DNA of 64,000 nt, taken from the NCBI RefSeq assembly GCF_000718785.1, contig NZ_JOCA01000014.1, positions 124,001 to 188,000 on the forward strand. Reading direction: 5' to 3'. Source of the stretch: Streptomyces sp. NRRL WC-3626. Its GTDB lineage: Bacteria > Actinomycetota > Actinomycetes > Streptomycetales > Streptomycetaceae. Numbering within the stretch: position 1 is the first letter of the stretch; each line of letters begins with the position of its first letter. Positions 11,125-19,584 of this stretch are shown piece after piece. The notes under the pieces were generated by a model. It saw only the letters and a list, made by a program, of their open reading frames with translations, searched no databases and was not told the origin of the DNA. The position numbers and the translations under genes were made by a program.

Positions 11125-11882
11125 CCGGCCGCCTCCCGTACGACGCGGGCCTGGCGGGCGGTGGCCAGGAGCCGCCGGTCCGCCGACCACACCGCACTGT
11201 CGTCGACCGCCCAGCCGCCGCCCGCGTGCTCGGTGCGGATGCGTACGAGCGTCCAGCCCTCCAGGACTCCTTCGCCGAGGGCGTCGGTGAAGTGGACGGT
11301 CAGTTCGGCGGTGGGCACCGGGCGCGGGGCGCGCCAGCGGGCGTAGAGGGCGGGCGGGAGGACGTCGGCCAGGGTGGTGACCGCGGCGGCGTCCAGGGTA
11401 CGGCCGTCGCGGAACCGCACCCAGGCGACGAGTTCGGCGCGCGGGCCGCCGGAGAGGGGGCGGTCGGCGGTGGCCGGGCGTATGTCCAGCTGCCGGGCGA
11501 AGGGGGCGAGTTCGGCCGGCAGTTCCAGCGCGGGACAGTCGTCCGGGCCGGGCACGTCCGGGGCGGGGAGGCCCAAGTGCGCGGGGCCGGTGCGCGCCGG
11601 GCCGAACAGCGCCGAGCCCATGACGACCGGCTCGCCGTCCTGGTGGCCGGTGAACAGACAGGTGGCGGTACGCCGGCCGGCCATGGGCCCGGTGCCCGAG
11701 AAGCGCAGCGGACCGGCGCCGACCGGGGCGAGGAAGTGCGTGGTCAGCGTGCGCACCGGCCGGTCCCCGCCCGTGAACCTGTCCCGTACGGCGGTCAGCG
11801 CGGCGCCGGCGACCCAGCCGCCGTGCGCTCCTTCCCAGGACCGCCACAGTGGATCGACACGGGTCTCGTCAGACGAAGTCAT
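11094..11882 (-). CDS. Acyl-CoA thioesterase family protein (double hot-dog)
   Basis: The protein has 262 residues. It contains the two halves of a TesB-like double hot-dog fold: an N-terminal half with HGGWVAGAAL and TTHFLAPV, and a C-terminal half with TAELTVHFTDAL. Such enzymes hydrolyse acyl-CoA to free acid and CoA. The ATG at 11882 was chosen over the one at 11924, which would overlap an operator. Two GTTGG-N5-CCAAC operators lie directly upstream. No regulator gene is adjacent, so the controlling protein is encoded elsewhere. Confidence 0.82.
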   Translation of the reverse strand: MTSSDETRVDPLWRSWEGAHGGWVAGAALTAVRDRFTGGDRPVRTLTTHFLAPVGAGPLRFSGTGPMAGRRTATCLFTGHQDGEPVVMGSALFGPARTGPAHLGLPAPDVPGPDDCPALELPAELAPFARQLDIRPATADRPLSGGPRAELVAWVRFRDGRTLDAAAVTTLADVLPPALYARWRAPRPVPTAELTVHFTDALGEGVLEGWTLVRIRTEHAGGGWAVDDSAVWSADRRLLATARQARVVREAAGQTAAGTVNS

Positions 11883-11910
11883 GGTCACGTGACCCACCCT
11901 AGCCAGGCAG

Positions 11911-11956
11911 GTTGGAAAATCCAACGGACTGGAGGGGTTGGGTTGGGAATTCCAAC
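11911..11956. promoter_or_regulatory. Tandem GTTGG-N5-CCAAC operators upstream of the thioesterase gene
   Basis: GTTGGAAAATCCAAC (11911-11925) and GTTGGGAATTCCAAC (11942-11956) are two inverted repeats with identical arms. Their starts are 31 bases apart, close to three helical turns, so both face the same side of DNA. The first begins 29 bases upstream of the thioesterase start codon. Confidence 0.7.
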
Positions 11957-11959
11957 CCG

Positions 11960-12688
11960 CTAGGCTCCCGCCCGCGCGGCGACGACCAGCCGGACCTTCG
12001 GGCTGCCGTCCCGGCGCCGTCCGAACTCGGGCAGCGCCCCGAACTCCACCAGGAACCCGGCCCGGGCGAGTTCGCGCCGTATGTCGCCGAAGCGGAAGGT
12101 GCGGTAGTACATGACGAACGGCGGGCGCCGGACGGTGTTGCGCACCCGCATCACGGCGTCGAATCCCAGCAGCATCCCGTAGGTGAGGGAGCCCGGCCGG
12201 GGCGGTGCCACCACGGGGAAGACGAAGCGTCCGCCCGGCCGCAGCACCGCGTGGACGCCCGCGAACAGGCCCGGCAGCTCACGCGGCAGGAAGTGTCCGA
12301 AGGCGCCGAAGCTGACCACGAGGTCGAAGACCGGCCCGAACGGCAGCGCCCGCGCGTCCGCCCGCACCCAGCGCACCGGTGGCCCCGGCGGCCGGACCCG
12401 GTTCCGCGCGACGGTCAGCATGCCGGCGCTGAAGTCCACGCCCGTGACGCTCTCCCGGCACACCTGACCCAGCACCTCGACGCCCGCACCGGTGCCGCAG
12501 CACAGATCGAGACCGGCGTCGAAGGGCCCCGTCAGCCGCAGTGCGGAGACGGTGGCGTCGAGCACCGAGTCGGGCGTACGGAAGGGGGTGTGGTCGAACT
12601 TCGGTGCGAGGAGGTCGTATCCGTGCTCCACGGACGACAGTGCCTGGACGGCGAGTTCACGCAGGCGGGGGCCTTCGGGGCTGAACAT
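11960..12688 (-). CDS. Class I SAM-dependent methyltransferase
   Basis: The protein has 242 residues. The SAM-binding motif I reads LDLCCGTGAGVEVL (about residues 58-72), motif II VTGVDFSAGML, and the post-motif RADARALPF. The C-terminal part holds a segment rich in Arg and aromatic residues (RPPFVMYYRTFRF). The substrate is unknown and small-molecule methylation is likeliest. The gene is read in the same direction as the thioesterase and lies 77 bases upstream of it, but the operators between them suggest separate promoters. Confidence 0.85.
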   Translation of the reverse strand: MFSPEGPRLRELAVQALSSVEHGYDLLAPKFDHTPFRTPDSVLDATVSALRLTGPFDAGLDLCCGTGAGVEVLGQVCRESVTGVDFSAGMLTVARNRVRPPGPPVRWVRADARALPFGPVFDLVVSFGAFGHFLPRELPGLFAGVHAVLRPGGRFVFPVVAPPRPGSLTYGMLLGFDAVMRVRNTVRRPPFVMYYRTFRFGDIRRELARAGFLVEFGALPEFGRRRDGSPKVRLVVAARAGA

Positions 12689-13018
12689 CGGATCAGCCTA
12701 GAGCAGAGCCTCGCCCCATAGCGGCTCCGCACACCATCCGGCGGGTGGTACAGTGCAATCAGCATACGTAGCACGCCCCCATTCGGGCGTCGGTGCCAGT
12801 TCTTTCTCGCCTCTCGCGAGTGTTCTCCCCGGTTCGCCGAGCCGCCGTCGTGTCCGACCGGCGTACGGCCTTCCCCGCACCGCCTCATCGGCAGGATCTG
12901 TTCCCGCCGTGACCCAGGTGCTGTTCTCCGCCACGTGGAGGCGCGTGTCCGCCCTCCCCCCGCGGTCCCTCCTTCCCCTCGCATGTTCCCGCCCGTCGTC
13001 CGCGAAAGGACCGGCTCC
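12689..13018 (+). promoter_or_regulatory. 330-base leader of the rho paralogue with a C-rich, rut-like segment
   Basis: This divergent region holds the promoter(s) of the methyltransferase and of the Rho paralogue. Its last part (12949-13000) is markedly C-rich and G-poor, about 31 C to 9 G in 52 bases, with runs such as CCTCCCCCC and CCTTCCCC. C-over-G bubbles without structure are what Rho binds as rut sites. The rho genes of other bacteria are autoregulated by attenuation in such leaders. No protein-coding frame in this stretch is convincing. Confidence 0.5.
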
Positions 13019-14158
13019 ATGACCACCACCACACTCGAACACCCTCCCGTACGGCAGCAGCCCCAGCTCGTCTCCGGTGTCCTCGACGTCGACGCGGCCG
13101 GGAAGGGGTGGCTGCGCGCCGAACACTGCCTGCCCTCCCCCGCCGACCCGGCGGTCTCCCCCGCCCTGCTGCGCCGCCACGGCCTGCGCAAGGGCGACCT
13201 CGTGGAAGGCGTGTGCGGCGACCGGCGCGCGCTCACCGGCATCACCCGCGTCGAGGGCCGCACGCCCGACGCGTCGCCGGTCCGGCGGCGCTTCCATGAT
13301 CTGACACCGCTTCACCCCCACCGGCGGCTGCGCCTGGAGCACCCGGCGTCCGGCCTTGCCGGTCGGGTCGTCGACCTGCTCGCCCCCGTCGGCAAGGGAC
13401 AGCGCGGACTGCTCGTGGCGCCGCCCAGGACCGGCAAGACCGTCCTCCTCCAGCAGCTCGCGGCGGCCGTCGCCGGCAACCACCCCGAGTGCCGGCTCAT
13501 GGTGGTGCTGCTCGACGAACGGCCCGAGGAGGTCACCGACATGCGGCGCTCGGTGCGCGGCGAGGTGTACGCCTCCACCTTCGACCGGCCGGCCAAGCAG
13601 CACATCGCCCTCGCCGAACTGGTCATCGAACGGGCCAAGCGGCTCGTCGAGGCGGGCGAGGACGTCGTCGTACTCCTCGACTCGCTGACCCGGCTGTGCC
13701 GGGCGTACAACAACGCGGCCGCGTCCAGTGGCCGCACCCTCAGCGGCGGTGTCGACGCCACCGCGCTGCTCGGGCCCAAGCGGTTCTTCGGCGCCGCCCG
13801 GCAGGCCGAGGAGGGCGGCTCCCTCACCATCCTCGCGTCGGCCCTGGTGGAGACCGGTTCCCGGGCCGACGAGTTCTACTTCGAGGAGCTCAAGAGCACC
13901 GGCAACATGGAGTTCCGGCTGCACCGCGAGGCCGCCGCGCGACGGCTGTTCCCCGCCGCCGACATCACGGGGTCGGGCACCCGCCGTGAGGAACTGCTGC
14001 TCGATCCGGCGGAGTTGACCGCCACACGGGGACTGCGCCGGGTACTGCGTTCGCGGGACGGGCTGTCCGATCTGGAAACCCTGCTGGCCCGCATGCGCGA
14101 GACACCCGACAACGCCACGTTCCTGCGGCGCGTCCAGCCGACCCTGCCGGGCGCCTGA
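13019..14158 (+). CDS. rho: Transcription termination factor Rho paralogue, short form
   Basis: The protein has 379 residues, shorter than E. coli Rho (419) and far shorter than the main Streptomyces Rho, which has a large basic insertion. It begins directly with the cold-shock-like RNA-binding domain (SGVLDVDAAGKGWLR, about residues 20-95). The RecA-type ATPase follows, with P-loop APPRTGKT (about 140), DERPEEVTDM, the Q/R-loop segment LSGGVDATALLGPKRFFGAAR and SGTRREEL. The N-terminal helix bundle is missing. The P-loop has Arg-Thr where Rho normally has Lys-Ala, but the Walker Lys is kept. It is probably an active hexameric helicase, expressed in addition to a housekeeping Rho elsewhere. 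The ATG at 13019 has a GAAAGGA ribosome site. Confidence 0.9.
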   Translation: MTTTTLEHPPVRQQPQLVSGVLDVDAAGKGWLRAEHCLPSPADPAVSPALLRRHGLRKGDLVEGVCGDRRALTGITRVEGRTPDASPVRRRFHDLTPLHPHRRLRLEHPASGLAGRVVDLLAPVGKGQRGLLVAPPRTGKTVLLQQLAAAVAGNHPECRLMVVLLDERPEEVTDMRRSVRGEVYASTFDRPAKQHIALAELVIERAKRLVEAGEDVVVLLDSLTRLCRAYNNAAASSGRTLSGGVDATALLGPKRFFGAARQAEEGGSLTILASALVETGSRADEFYFEELKSTGNMEFRLHREAAARRLFPAADITGSGTRREELLLDPAELTATRGLRRVLRSRDGLSDLETLLARMRETPDNATFLRRVQPTLPGA

Positions 14159-14249
14159 CAGGACGCCGGCATGTGGCATCCGGGTGCTCGCGAGCGGCGT
14201 CCGGCCGGGGCAGCGCGGTGTTCCAGGACTCCATTCCTACGTTTGCGGT

Positions 14250-15401
14250 ATGACTATCGGATTTACTTCCCGAGCTGTCGTGTCGACCTGTGCGCTGTGC
14301 ACGGCGAGTCTGCTGGTGCCGGCGCCCACCGTGGCGATCGCCGGCGTCGATCCGGGGCCACGGGTGACGGCCGGGGCGCTGCTGTACCGGCCGGGCACAC
14401 AGGTCCGCCCGCGCCCGGGGGCCCCCGAGGTCCCCGATCCGTCGGCGCTTTCGTGGCTGGTCGCCGACGCCGGCACCGGCGACGTACTGGCGGCGCACGA
14501 CGCGCACCGCCCGCTGCCGCCGGCCAGCACCCTCAAGACACTGTTCGCGCTCACCGTGCTGCCGACCCTGCCGGCCGGTATCCGGCACCGGGTCCGCGAG
14601 CGGGAACTGGCGGGCATCGGCCCCGGCAGCAGTCTCGTCGGGGTCGCGGAGGACCGTACGTACCGGGTGTCCGACCTGTGGAACGGGGTGTTCCTCAGCT
14701 CCGGCAACGACGCCGTGCGTGTGCTGGCGGCGCTCAGCGGGGGCTGGCGGGCCACGGCCGAGCGGATGCAGGCCAAGGCCCGCACGCTGGGCGCCCGCGA
14801 CACCCGGGTGAAGTCGCCCGACGGCTATGACGCGCCCGGCCAGGTGTCGTCGGCGTTCGACCTGGCGGTGTTCGGCCGGGCAGGCCTGCGCAACCACGAC
14901 TTCGCCCGGTACTGCGGCCGGCGGGAGGCGCTGTTCCCCGCCCGGGACGGGGGCACGTACGACATCGTGAACACCAACCGGCTGCTCACCGGCCAGGACG
15001 GCGTCGAGCCGTACGACGGTCTGCTCGGCATCAAGAACGGCTACACCAGCGACGCGGGCAACACCCTCGTCACGGCCGCACACCGCGACGGCCACACCCT
15101 GGTGGTGACGGTCATGAACCCCCGCTCGGGCGGCGGCCACGCGGTCTACGAGGAGGCCCGCACCCTCCTGGACTGGGGCTTCGAGGCCACCGGCCGGGTG
15201 GACCCGGTAGGCACCCTGAACCTCCCGCACGCCGGGCAACTGGGCGGCCCACAAGCGGACACGGCCACGATCCCGCCGGCCCGCCCCGGCAACTCCCCGA
15301 CCCACCACCCCGGTTGGCCCATCGCCGCAGCGGCCCTGGCAGGCGCGGCAAGCGTGTCCCTCTACCTGCGCCTGAGATGGGGCCCGGCACTCACACGCTG
15401 A
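14250..15401 (+). CDS. D-alanyl-D-alanine carboxypeptidase-like protein (peptidase S11)
   Basis: The protein has 383 residues. A signal sequence (about residues 1-32) precedes the S11 penicillin-binding domain. The SxxK motif is STLK with Ser93 and Lys96, SxN is SGN (about residue 150), and the third motif is KNG (IKNGYTS) instead of KTG. One C-terminal membrane helix (about 355-375) with a short basic tail anchors it outside the membrane. It trims the terminal D-Ala of peptidoglycan stem peptides. The start lies 6 bases after a TACGTT -10-like box and lacks a ribosome site, so the transcript may be leaderless. Promoter and function are inferred. Confidence 0.88.
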   Translation: MTIGFTSRAVVSTCALCTASLLVPAPTVAIAGVDPGPRVTAGALLYRPGTQVRPRPGAPEVPDPSALSWLVADAGTGDVLAAHDAHRPLPPASTLKTLFALTVLPTLPAGIRHRVRERELAGIGPGSSLVGVAEDRTYRVSDLWNGVFLSSGNDAVRVLAALSGGWRATAERMQAKARTLGARDTRVKSPDGYDAPGQVSSAFDLAVFGRAGLRNHDFARYCGRREALFPARDGGTYDIVNTNRLLTGQDGVEPYDGLLGIKNGYTSDAGNTLVTAAHRDGHTLVVTVMNPRSGGGHAVYEEARTLLDWGFEATGRVDPVGTLNLPHAGQLGGPQADTATIPPARPGNSPTHHPGWPIAAAALAGAASVSLYLRLRWGPALTR

Positions 15402-15438
15402 GGGGAGAGGAGCGCGCCTCGCGGGGATCGACGCAGCA

Positions 15439-16455
15439 TCACACCCACGCCGGCCCCGTCACCGAGGACAGCTCGGGAACGACCCGAACCTCCCCCACCG
15501 GCAGCCCGCCCCCCAGCACCGCCTCACCCCCGAACTCCTTGAGCAAGGACGCGTCCACCCCCGCCCGCGCCAGCGCCCCGGCGGCGACCGGTACCCGCGC
15601 CCGCCCCGCCCCGTCCGAGATCTTCACGGCGACCGCCCGCCCATCCGGCAGCGCGGCGACCTGCACACCTTCGAACCCGTCCTTGACGAGCAGCCCCGGC
15701 ACGGCCCGCATCAGCGCGGCCGCGTCCCGCCCGGTCCCGGAGGCCATCTCCGGGTATCCCCGCATCGCGTCGGCTACGCGAGCCTCCGGCGTACCGGACG
15801 CGGCCGCCGCGATCCGCGCACCGGCACGGGCGAGACCGTGCAGGGACACGGCGAACAGGGGCGCCCCGCAACCGTCCACGGTGACCGTGGCGACCCGCTG
15901 ACCGGTGAGATCCTCGACGATCTCGGCAACAGCCTGCTGAAGGGGATGCGAGGGGTCGAGACAGTCGTCGAGAGACCACCCGTTGAGCCGCGCGGTGTAC
16001 AGCATCGCGGCGTGCTTCCCGGAGCAGTTCTGGGCGAGCCGCGACGGCGGCCGCCCCTCACGCACCCAGGCATCCCGTACGACGGGGTCGAACGGCAGGT
16101 CGGGGACGTTGCGGAGGTCGTCCTCGGTCAGTCCGGCGAGTTCGAGGATGCGCCGGGTACCCGCGAGGTGACGTTCCTCCCCGGAGTGGCTGGCCGCGGC
16201 GAGCGACAGCAGCTCGCCGTCGAGCGGAAGGCCCGCGCGGACCATCGCCACCGCCTGGACGGGCTTGAGCGCGGAGCGCGGATAGCAGGCGGCCTCGATG
16301 TCGCCGAGCCGGAAGCCGACCTCGCCGTCGGAGCCGAGGACGGCGACGGAGCCGTAGTGGACGCCCTCGACGACCCCGCCGCGTATCAGGTGGGCGACGG
16401 GGGCGTGGAGGGGCTCGCGGATCGGGGGTGCGTCCACGAGGTGGGTGCTGTACAT
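15439..16455 (-). CDS. L-asparaginase (actinobacterial type, Asparaginase_II family)
   Basis: The protein has 338 residues and no signal peptide. Conserved segments are YPRSALKPVQA, ASHSGEERH, QNCSGKHAAML and VDGCGAPLF, which define this family, distinct from E. coli AnsA/AnsB. It hydrolyses asparagine to aspartate and ammonia. The stop of the upstream FCD regulator gene (16455-16457) touches its ATG at 16455, so the two genes are an operon with coupled translation. The regulator may control nitrogen use through this enzyme. Confidence 0.88.
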   Translation of the reverse strand: MYSTHLVDAPPIREPLHAPVAHLIRGGVVEGVHYGSVAVLGSDGEVGFRLGDIEAACYPRSALKPVQAVAMVRAGLPLDGELLSLAAASHSGEERHLAGTRRILELAGLTEDDLRNVPDLPFDPVVRDAWVREGRPPSRLAQNCSGKHAAMLYTARLNGWSLDDCLDPSHPLQQAVAEIVEDLTGQRVATVTVDGCGAPLFAVSLHGLARAGARIAAAASGTPEARVADAMRGYPEMASGTGRDAAALMRAVPGLLVKDGFEGVQVAALPDGRAVAVKISDGAGRARVPVAAGALARAGVDASLLKEFGGEAVLGGGLPVGEVRVVPELSSVTGPAWV

Positions 16456-17183
16456 CACACTGCCTGGGGGGAGTCGTGGTTCGGTGTGCGCCCGGGGCGC
16501 ATGATCGCGGTCAGGGTCGTCTCGACCCGGTCGAGGTGGTGGGTCATGGCGTCGACCGCGTCCGGTGCGGAGCCGTCGATCAGGGCCTCGACGATCGCCC
16601 GGTGCTCGCGGTCGGACTGTTCGCGGCGGCCGCCCAGTTCGTTGAGGAAGGCGGACTGGCGGGCCAGCGCGTCCCGGATCTCCTCGATGACCCTGCGGAA
16701 CACGGGGTTCTGGGCGGCTTCGGCGACCGCGAGGTGGAAGACGGTGTCCATGGCGACCCAGGCCGTGGTGTCGGTCTCGCGCCCCATCCGGTCGAGCAGA
16801 TGGGTGAGCCGGTCCAGGTTCTCCGGGGTGCGGCGCTCGGCGGCGTACCCGGCGACGGGGATCTCGATGTGCCGGCGCACCTCCAGGAGATGGCCGGCCG
16901 AGTAGTCGCCGAAGGTCGGGTCCTCGACGGCGTCGGCGACGACGAAGGTGCCCCTGCCGGTCCTGGACACGGTCAGACCCATGGTCTGCAGGGCGCGCAG
17001 GGCCTCGCGGAGCACGGGCCGGGACACCTCGAGGGTGCGGCACAGCTCCGCCTCCGAGGGCAGCTTGTCGCCGATCGCGTAGTCGCCGCGCTCTATGGCG
17101 CCGCGGAGGTGGGAGAGCACCGCCTCCATCGCGCTGACGCGCCGCGGACCCACACCACCTGTCTGGCTGTCTGACAGGTTCAC
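16455..17183 (-). CDS. GntR family regulator, FadR subfamily (FCD domain)
   Basis: The protein has about 242 residues. The winged helix (AMEAVLSHLRGAIERGDY, LPSEAELCRTLEVSRPVLREAL) is followed by an all-helical FCD ligand domain (about residues 90-235) with HLAVAEAAQNPVF and the metal-binding HRAIVEAL region. The start is uncertain. The GTG at 17183 (VNLSDSQTGG) has no ribosome site and may be leaderless, while the ATG at 17129 would leave the operator-like repeat at 17157-17179 upstream of the gene. It is co-transcribed with the asparaginase gene, so an amino-acid-type ligand is plausible. Confidence 0.85.
   Translation of the reverse strand: MNLSDSQTGGVGPRRVSAMEAVLSHLRGAIERGDYAIGDKLPSEAELCRTLEVSRPVLREALRALQTMGLTVSRTGRGTFVVADAVEDPTFGDYSAGHLLEVRRHIEIPVAGYAAERRTPENLDRLTHLLDRMGRETDTTAWVAMDTVFHLAVAEAAQNPVFRRVIEEIRDALARQSAFLNELGGRREQSDREHRAIVEALIDGSAPDAVDAMTHHLDRVETTLTAIMRPGRTPNHDSPQAV
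17157..17179. promoter_or_regulatory. FCD-type operator candidate at the start of the regulator gene
   Basis: ACCTGTC-N9-GACAGGT spans 17157-17179 and contains a perfect inner palindrome CTGTCTGACAG (17167-17177). FadR-subfamily regulators often bind short TGTC-N-GACA-type sites. Its place at the start of the FCD gene suggests autoregulation. Confidence 0.55.
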
Positions 17184-17324
17184 CAGGCGATGGTGCGGCG
17201 GCGGCCGGGGCACTGTCAAGCGGAGGGGTGGGGTCAGCCACACCCCGGCTCGGGGGCCGCCGTCACCCCTGCCCGGGGGTCAGCGCCATTCCGTGGGACC
17301 GAAATCGTTCACATACTCAAGCGC

Positions 17325-18371
17325 ATGGCCGATCCCGCGGTACTCACCGCCGACTCTCCCGCACCCGCAGGTGAAAAGGGAAGCGATTTCTCCGTATTGT
17401 CACGACGTATAGCCGAAGCGGGTCTGCTGCGGCGCCGCCCGCTGTATTACACGGTGCGTTTCGGTGCCGTGGGGCTCGCGCTCGGCGGCTCCGTCGCGGC
17501 TTTTCTCGTCCTGGGTGACAGCTGGAGTCAGCTGTTCGTCGCGGTCGCCCTGGCCGTGGTGTTCGGGCAGCTCGGTCTGGCCGCGCACGATCTGGCGCAC
17601 CGCCAGGTGTTCTCCCGCCGGCGCCCCAGTGAGATCGGCGGTCTGCTGGTGGCCGACGTACTGCTGGGCATGAGCTACGGCTGGTGGATGAACAAGCACA
17701 CCCGCCATCACGCGAACCCCAATCATGAGAAGAAGGACCCGGATGTCGCCCCCGACCTCATCGTGTGGTCGCGGCGTCAGGCGAAGCAGGCGAAGGGCCC
17801 GGCGCGATTCATCGGAAAGCACCAGGCGGCTCTCTTCTTTCCGCTGCTGACGCTGGAGGGACTCAATCTGAGTGTCAGCAGTTTCAAGGCGCTGCGCAGC
17901 CCGTCGATGAAACGTCCGGTGCTGGAGGGAATTCTGCTCGTCACCCATTTCGCCGTGTATTTCGGCGGTCTTTTCCTGGTCCTCTCCCCCGGTAGGGCGC
18001 TCGCGTTCATCGCCGTCCACCAGGGACTGTTCGGAATCTATCTGGGTTCCGTGTTCGCCCCGAACCACAAGGGCATGCCGATGATCGAGGAGGGCACGGA
18101 GCTGGACTTCCTACGCCGTCAGGTGCTCACGTCCCGCAATGTCGACGGCGGGGTGTTCATCGACGCGTTCATGGGCGGGCTGAACTACCAGATCGAGCAC
18201 CACCTCTTCCCGAGCATGCCGACACCGGCGCTGGGCCGGGCCCAGGTCATCACCGAGCGGTACTGCGCCGAGCTGGGCGTCCCGTACTGCCGGACGGGAC
18301 TGCTCGCCTCGCACCGCGAGGCGCTGCGTCACCTGAGGCAGGTGGGGGAGCCGCTGCGCGGCACGTCCTAG
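17325..18371 (+). CDS. Membrane fatty acid desaturase
   Basis: The protein has 348 residues. The three histidine boxes of diiron membrane desaturases are present: HDLAH (about residue 90), HTRHH (about 125) and IEHHLFP (about 290). Four or so hydrophobic helices surround them. It introduces a double bond into acyl chains of lipids or acyl-CoA and adjusts membrane fluidity. The ATG at 17325 has no ribosome site. A CATACT box ends 7 bases before it, so the mRNA may be leaderless. Base composition is somewhat less GC-rich than the neighbours in the middle third. It abuts the convergent crcB gene with no gap. Confidence 0.9.
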   Translation: MADPAVLTADSPAPAGEKGSDFSVLSRRIAEAGLLRRRPLYYTVRFGAVGLALGGSVAAFLVLGDSWSQLFVAVALAVVFGQLGLAAHDLAHRQVFSRRRPSEIGGLLVADVLLGMSYGWWMNKHTRHHANPNHEKKDPDVAPDLIVWSRRQAKQAKGPARFIGKHQAALFFPLLTLEGLNLSVSSFKALRSPSMKRPVLEGILLVTHFAVYFGGLFLVLSPGRALAFIAVHQGLFGIYLGSVFAPNHKGMPMIEEGTELDFLRRQVLTSRNVDGGVFIDAFMGGLNYQIEHHLFPSMPTPALGRAQVITERYCAELGVPYCRTGLLASHREALRHLRQVGEPLRGTS

Positions 18372-18746
18372 TCAGCCCCAGACCGAGCCGGTCACGGCAG
18401 CGCCGGCGACGGCGGCGCCCAGGGCGGCCGCCGTGCTCGCCACGACGTTCACGGCGGCGTAACCGCGGGCGCCCGTCCCGGCCAGGCGGAGGGTCTCGTA
18501 GGAGAAGGTGGAGTACGTGGTCAGGGCGCCGCACAGGCCCGTGCCGAGGAACAGCTGGAGGCCGGGGCCCGCCGCGCCCGCGGTCACGGCGCCGGTGAGC
18601 AGGCCGAGGACCAGGCTGCCGGTGACGTTGACCGTGAGGGTCCCCCAGGGGAACACCGAGTCGTGACGGGACTGCACGGCGCGGTCGGTGAGATAGCGCA
18701 GGGGGGCGCCGACCATGGCGCCCAGCGCCACATACAGCCAGTTCAC
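18372..18746 (-). CDS. crcB: Fluoride channel subunit CrcB/Fluc (second copy of the operon)
   Basis: The protein has 124 residues with four membrane helices. Fluc signatures are visible: [10 protein letters not shown] at the start, the [11 protein letters not shown] helix carrying the conserved Asn, and TTYSTFSYE with the phenylalanine-lined pore region. Fluc proteins are dual-topology dimers that let cytoplasmic fluoride escape. Two adjacent divergent copies, as here, usually form an obligate heterodimer. It overlaps the DUF190 gene by 4 bases (ATGA). Confidence 0.92.
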   Translation of the reverse strand: MNWLYVALGAMVGAPLRYLTDRAVQSRHDSVFPWGTLTVNVTGSLVLGLLTGAVTAGAAGPGLQLFLGTGLCGALTTYSTFSYETLRLAGTGARGYAAVNVVASTAAALGAAVAGAAVTGSVWG

Positions 18747-19111
18747 CGTGGTGCCTCGCCGGTGCCCGTGCCGTCGTCGCGGCGGACATGGCGTACGGCC
18801 TCGCAGTGGTCGAGGAGGACCAGGCCCTCGGTGACGAGCGTGTCGAGTTCCGGCAGGAAGGCCCGTACGCGCTCCTCGGTGTCCACGACGACGACCGCCA
18901 CGGGGAGGTCCTCGCTCAGGGAGAGCAGCCGGGAGGTGTGGACGCGGGAGGAGCCGCCGTAGCCCTCGACGCCGCGGAAGACGCTGGCCCCCGCGAGTCC
19001 GGCCGCGTGGGCGCGGTGGACGATCTCGGAGTAGAGGGGCCGGTGGTGCCAGGTGTCGTTCTCGCCGACGTACACGGTCAGGCGAAGGACGCTGCCGGTC
19101 AGCCTGGTCAT
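18743..19111 (-). CDS. DUF190 family protein
   Basis: The protein has 122 residues, soluble, with a ferredoxin-like PII-type fold expected for DUF190. The opening [18 protein letters not shown] and the [15 protein letters not shown] segment are diagnostic. DUF190 genes are repeatedly found beside crcB, but their role in fluoride handling is unknown. A regulatory or sensing role is an inference from the PII-like fold. Both borders overlap the flanking crcB genes by 4 bases, so the three are one translational unit. Confidence 0.9.
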   Translation of the reverse strand: MTRLTGSVLRLTVYVGENDTWHHRPLYSEIVHRAHAAGLAGASVFRGVEGYGGSSRVHTSRLLSLSEDLPVAVVVVDTEERVRAFLPELDTLVTEGLVLLDHCEAVRHVRRDDGTGTGEAPR

Positions 19112-19551
19112 GGCTGCCTCCCGATCAGTACACGGCGGGTCGCCGAGGCGGCCGCCCATACGGCGGCGAGTGCCGCGAGCGGTGTCACCGCGAGGTACGC
19201 GAGTCCGGTGCCCACCTCGCCGGCGTCCAGCAGGTCGCGGATGCCGACGGCGTAGGTGGAGAAGGTGGTGAAGCCGCCGAGGACACCGGTGCCGAAGAAC
19301 GGGCGGACCAGCGGGTGGGCGGTGCGGACCTCGGTGACGACCACCATGAACACGCCGATGACGGCGCAGCCGACGACATTGACCCAGAGGATCGTCCAGG
19401 GGAATCCGTGTGCCGGGTCCGGCCACCACAGGGAGGCCGCGTACCGTGCCGTCGCTCCCGCTCCCCCGCCCACCGCGACCACGCCGACCACGGGGGCCTG
19501 GGTACGGAGGGCGGTGCGGGCCCGTGGGCCCGCCGTTTCCGGGGCTGTCAC
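19108..19551 (-). CDS. crcB: Fluoride channel subunit CrcB/Fluc (first copy of the operon)
   Basis: The protein has 147 residues with a longer N terminus than its partner and four membrane helices. Signatures are [10 protein letters not shown], the [12 protein letters not shown] helix with its conserved Asn, and [11 protein letters not shown]. The GTG at 19551 was chosen because a GGGGAGA site lies 9 bases upstream. The in-frame GTG at 19569 would be the ribosome site itself. No crcB fluoride riboswitch consensus is visible upstream, where the regulator gene lies directly adjacent. Confidence 0.9.
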   Translation of the reverse strand: MTAPETAGPRARTALRTQAPVVGVVAVGGGAGATARYAASLWWPDPAHGFPWTILWVNVVGCAVIGVFMVVVTEVRTAHPLVRPFFGTGVLGGFTTFSTYAVGIRDLLDAGEVGTGLAYLAVTPLAALAAVWAAASATRRVLIGRQP

Positions 19552-19584
19552 CGTCGTACGTCTCCCCACTCGCTCGGGATCAGC

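Noticed and set aside
14161..14202. Hairpin GGACGCCG/CGGCGTCC after the Rho paralogue gene
   Set aside because: The 8-base stem has a 26-base loop, too weak to list as a terminator with confidence.
19552..19584. Fluoride (crcB) riboswitch in front of the first crcB gene
   Set aside because: Only 33 bases separate it from the regulator stop, and no conserved block of that riboswitch is visible there or before the regulator gene.
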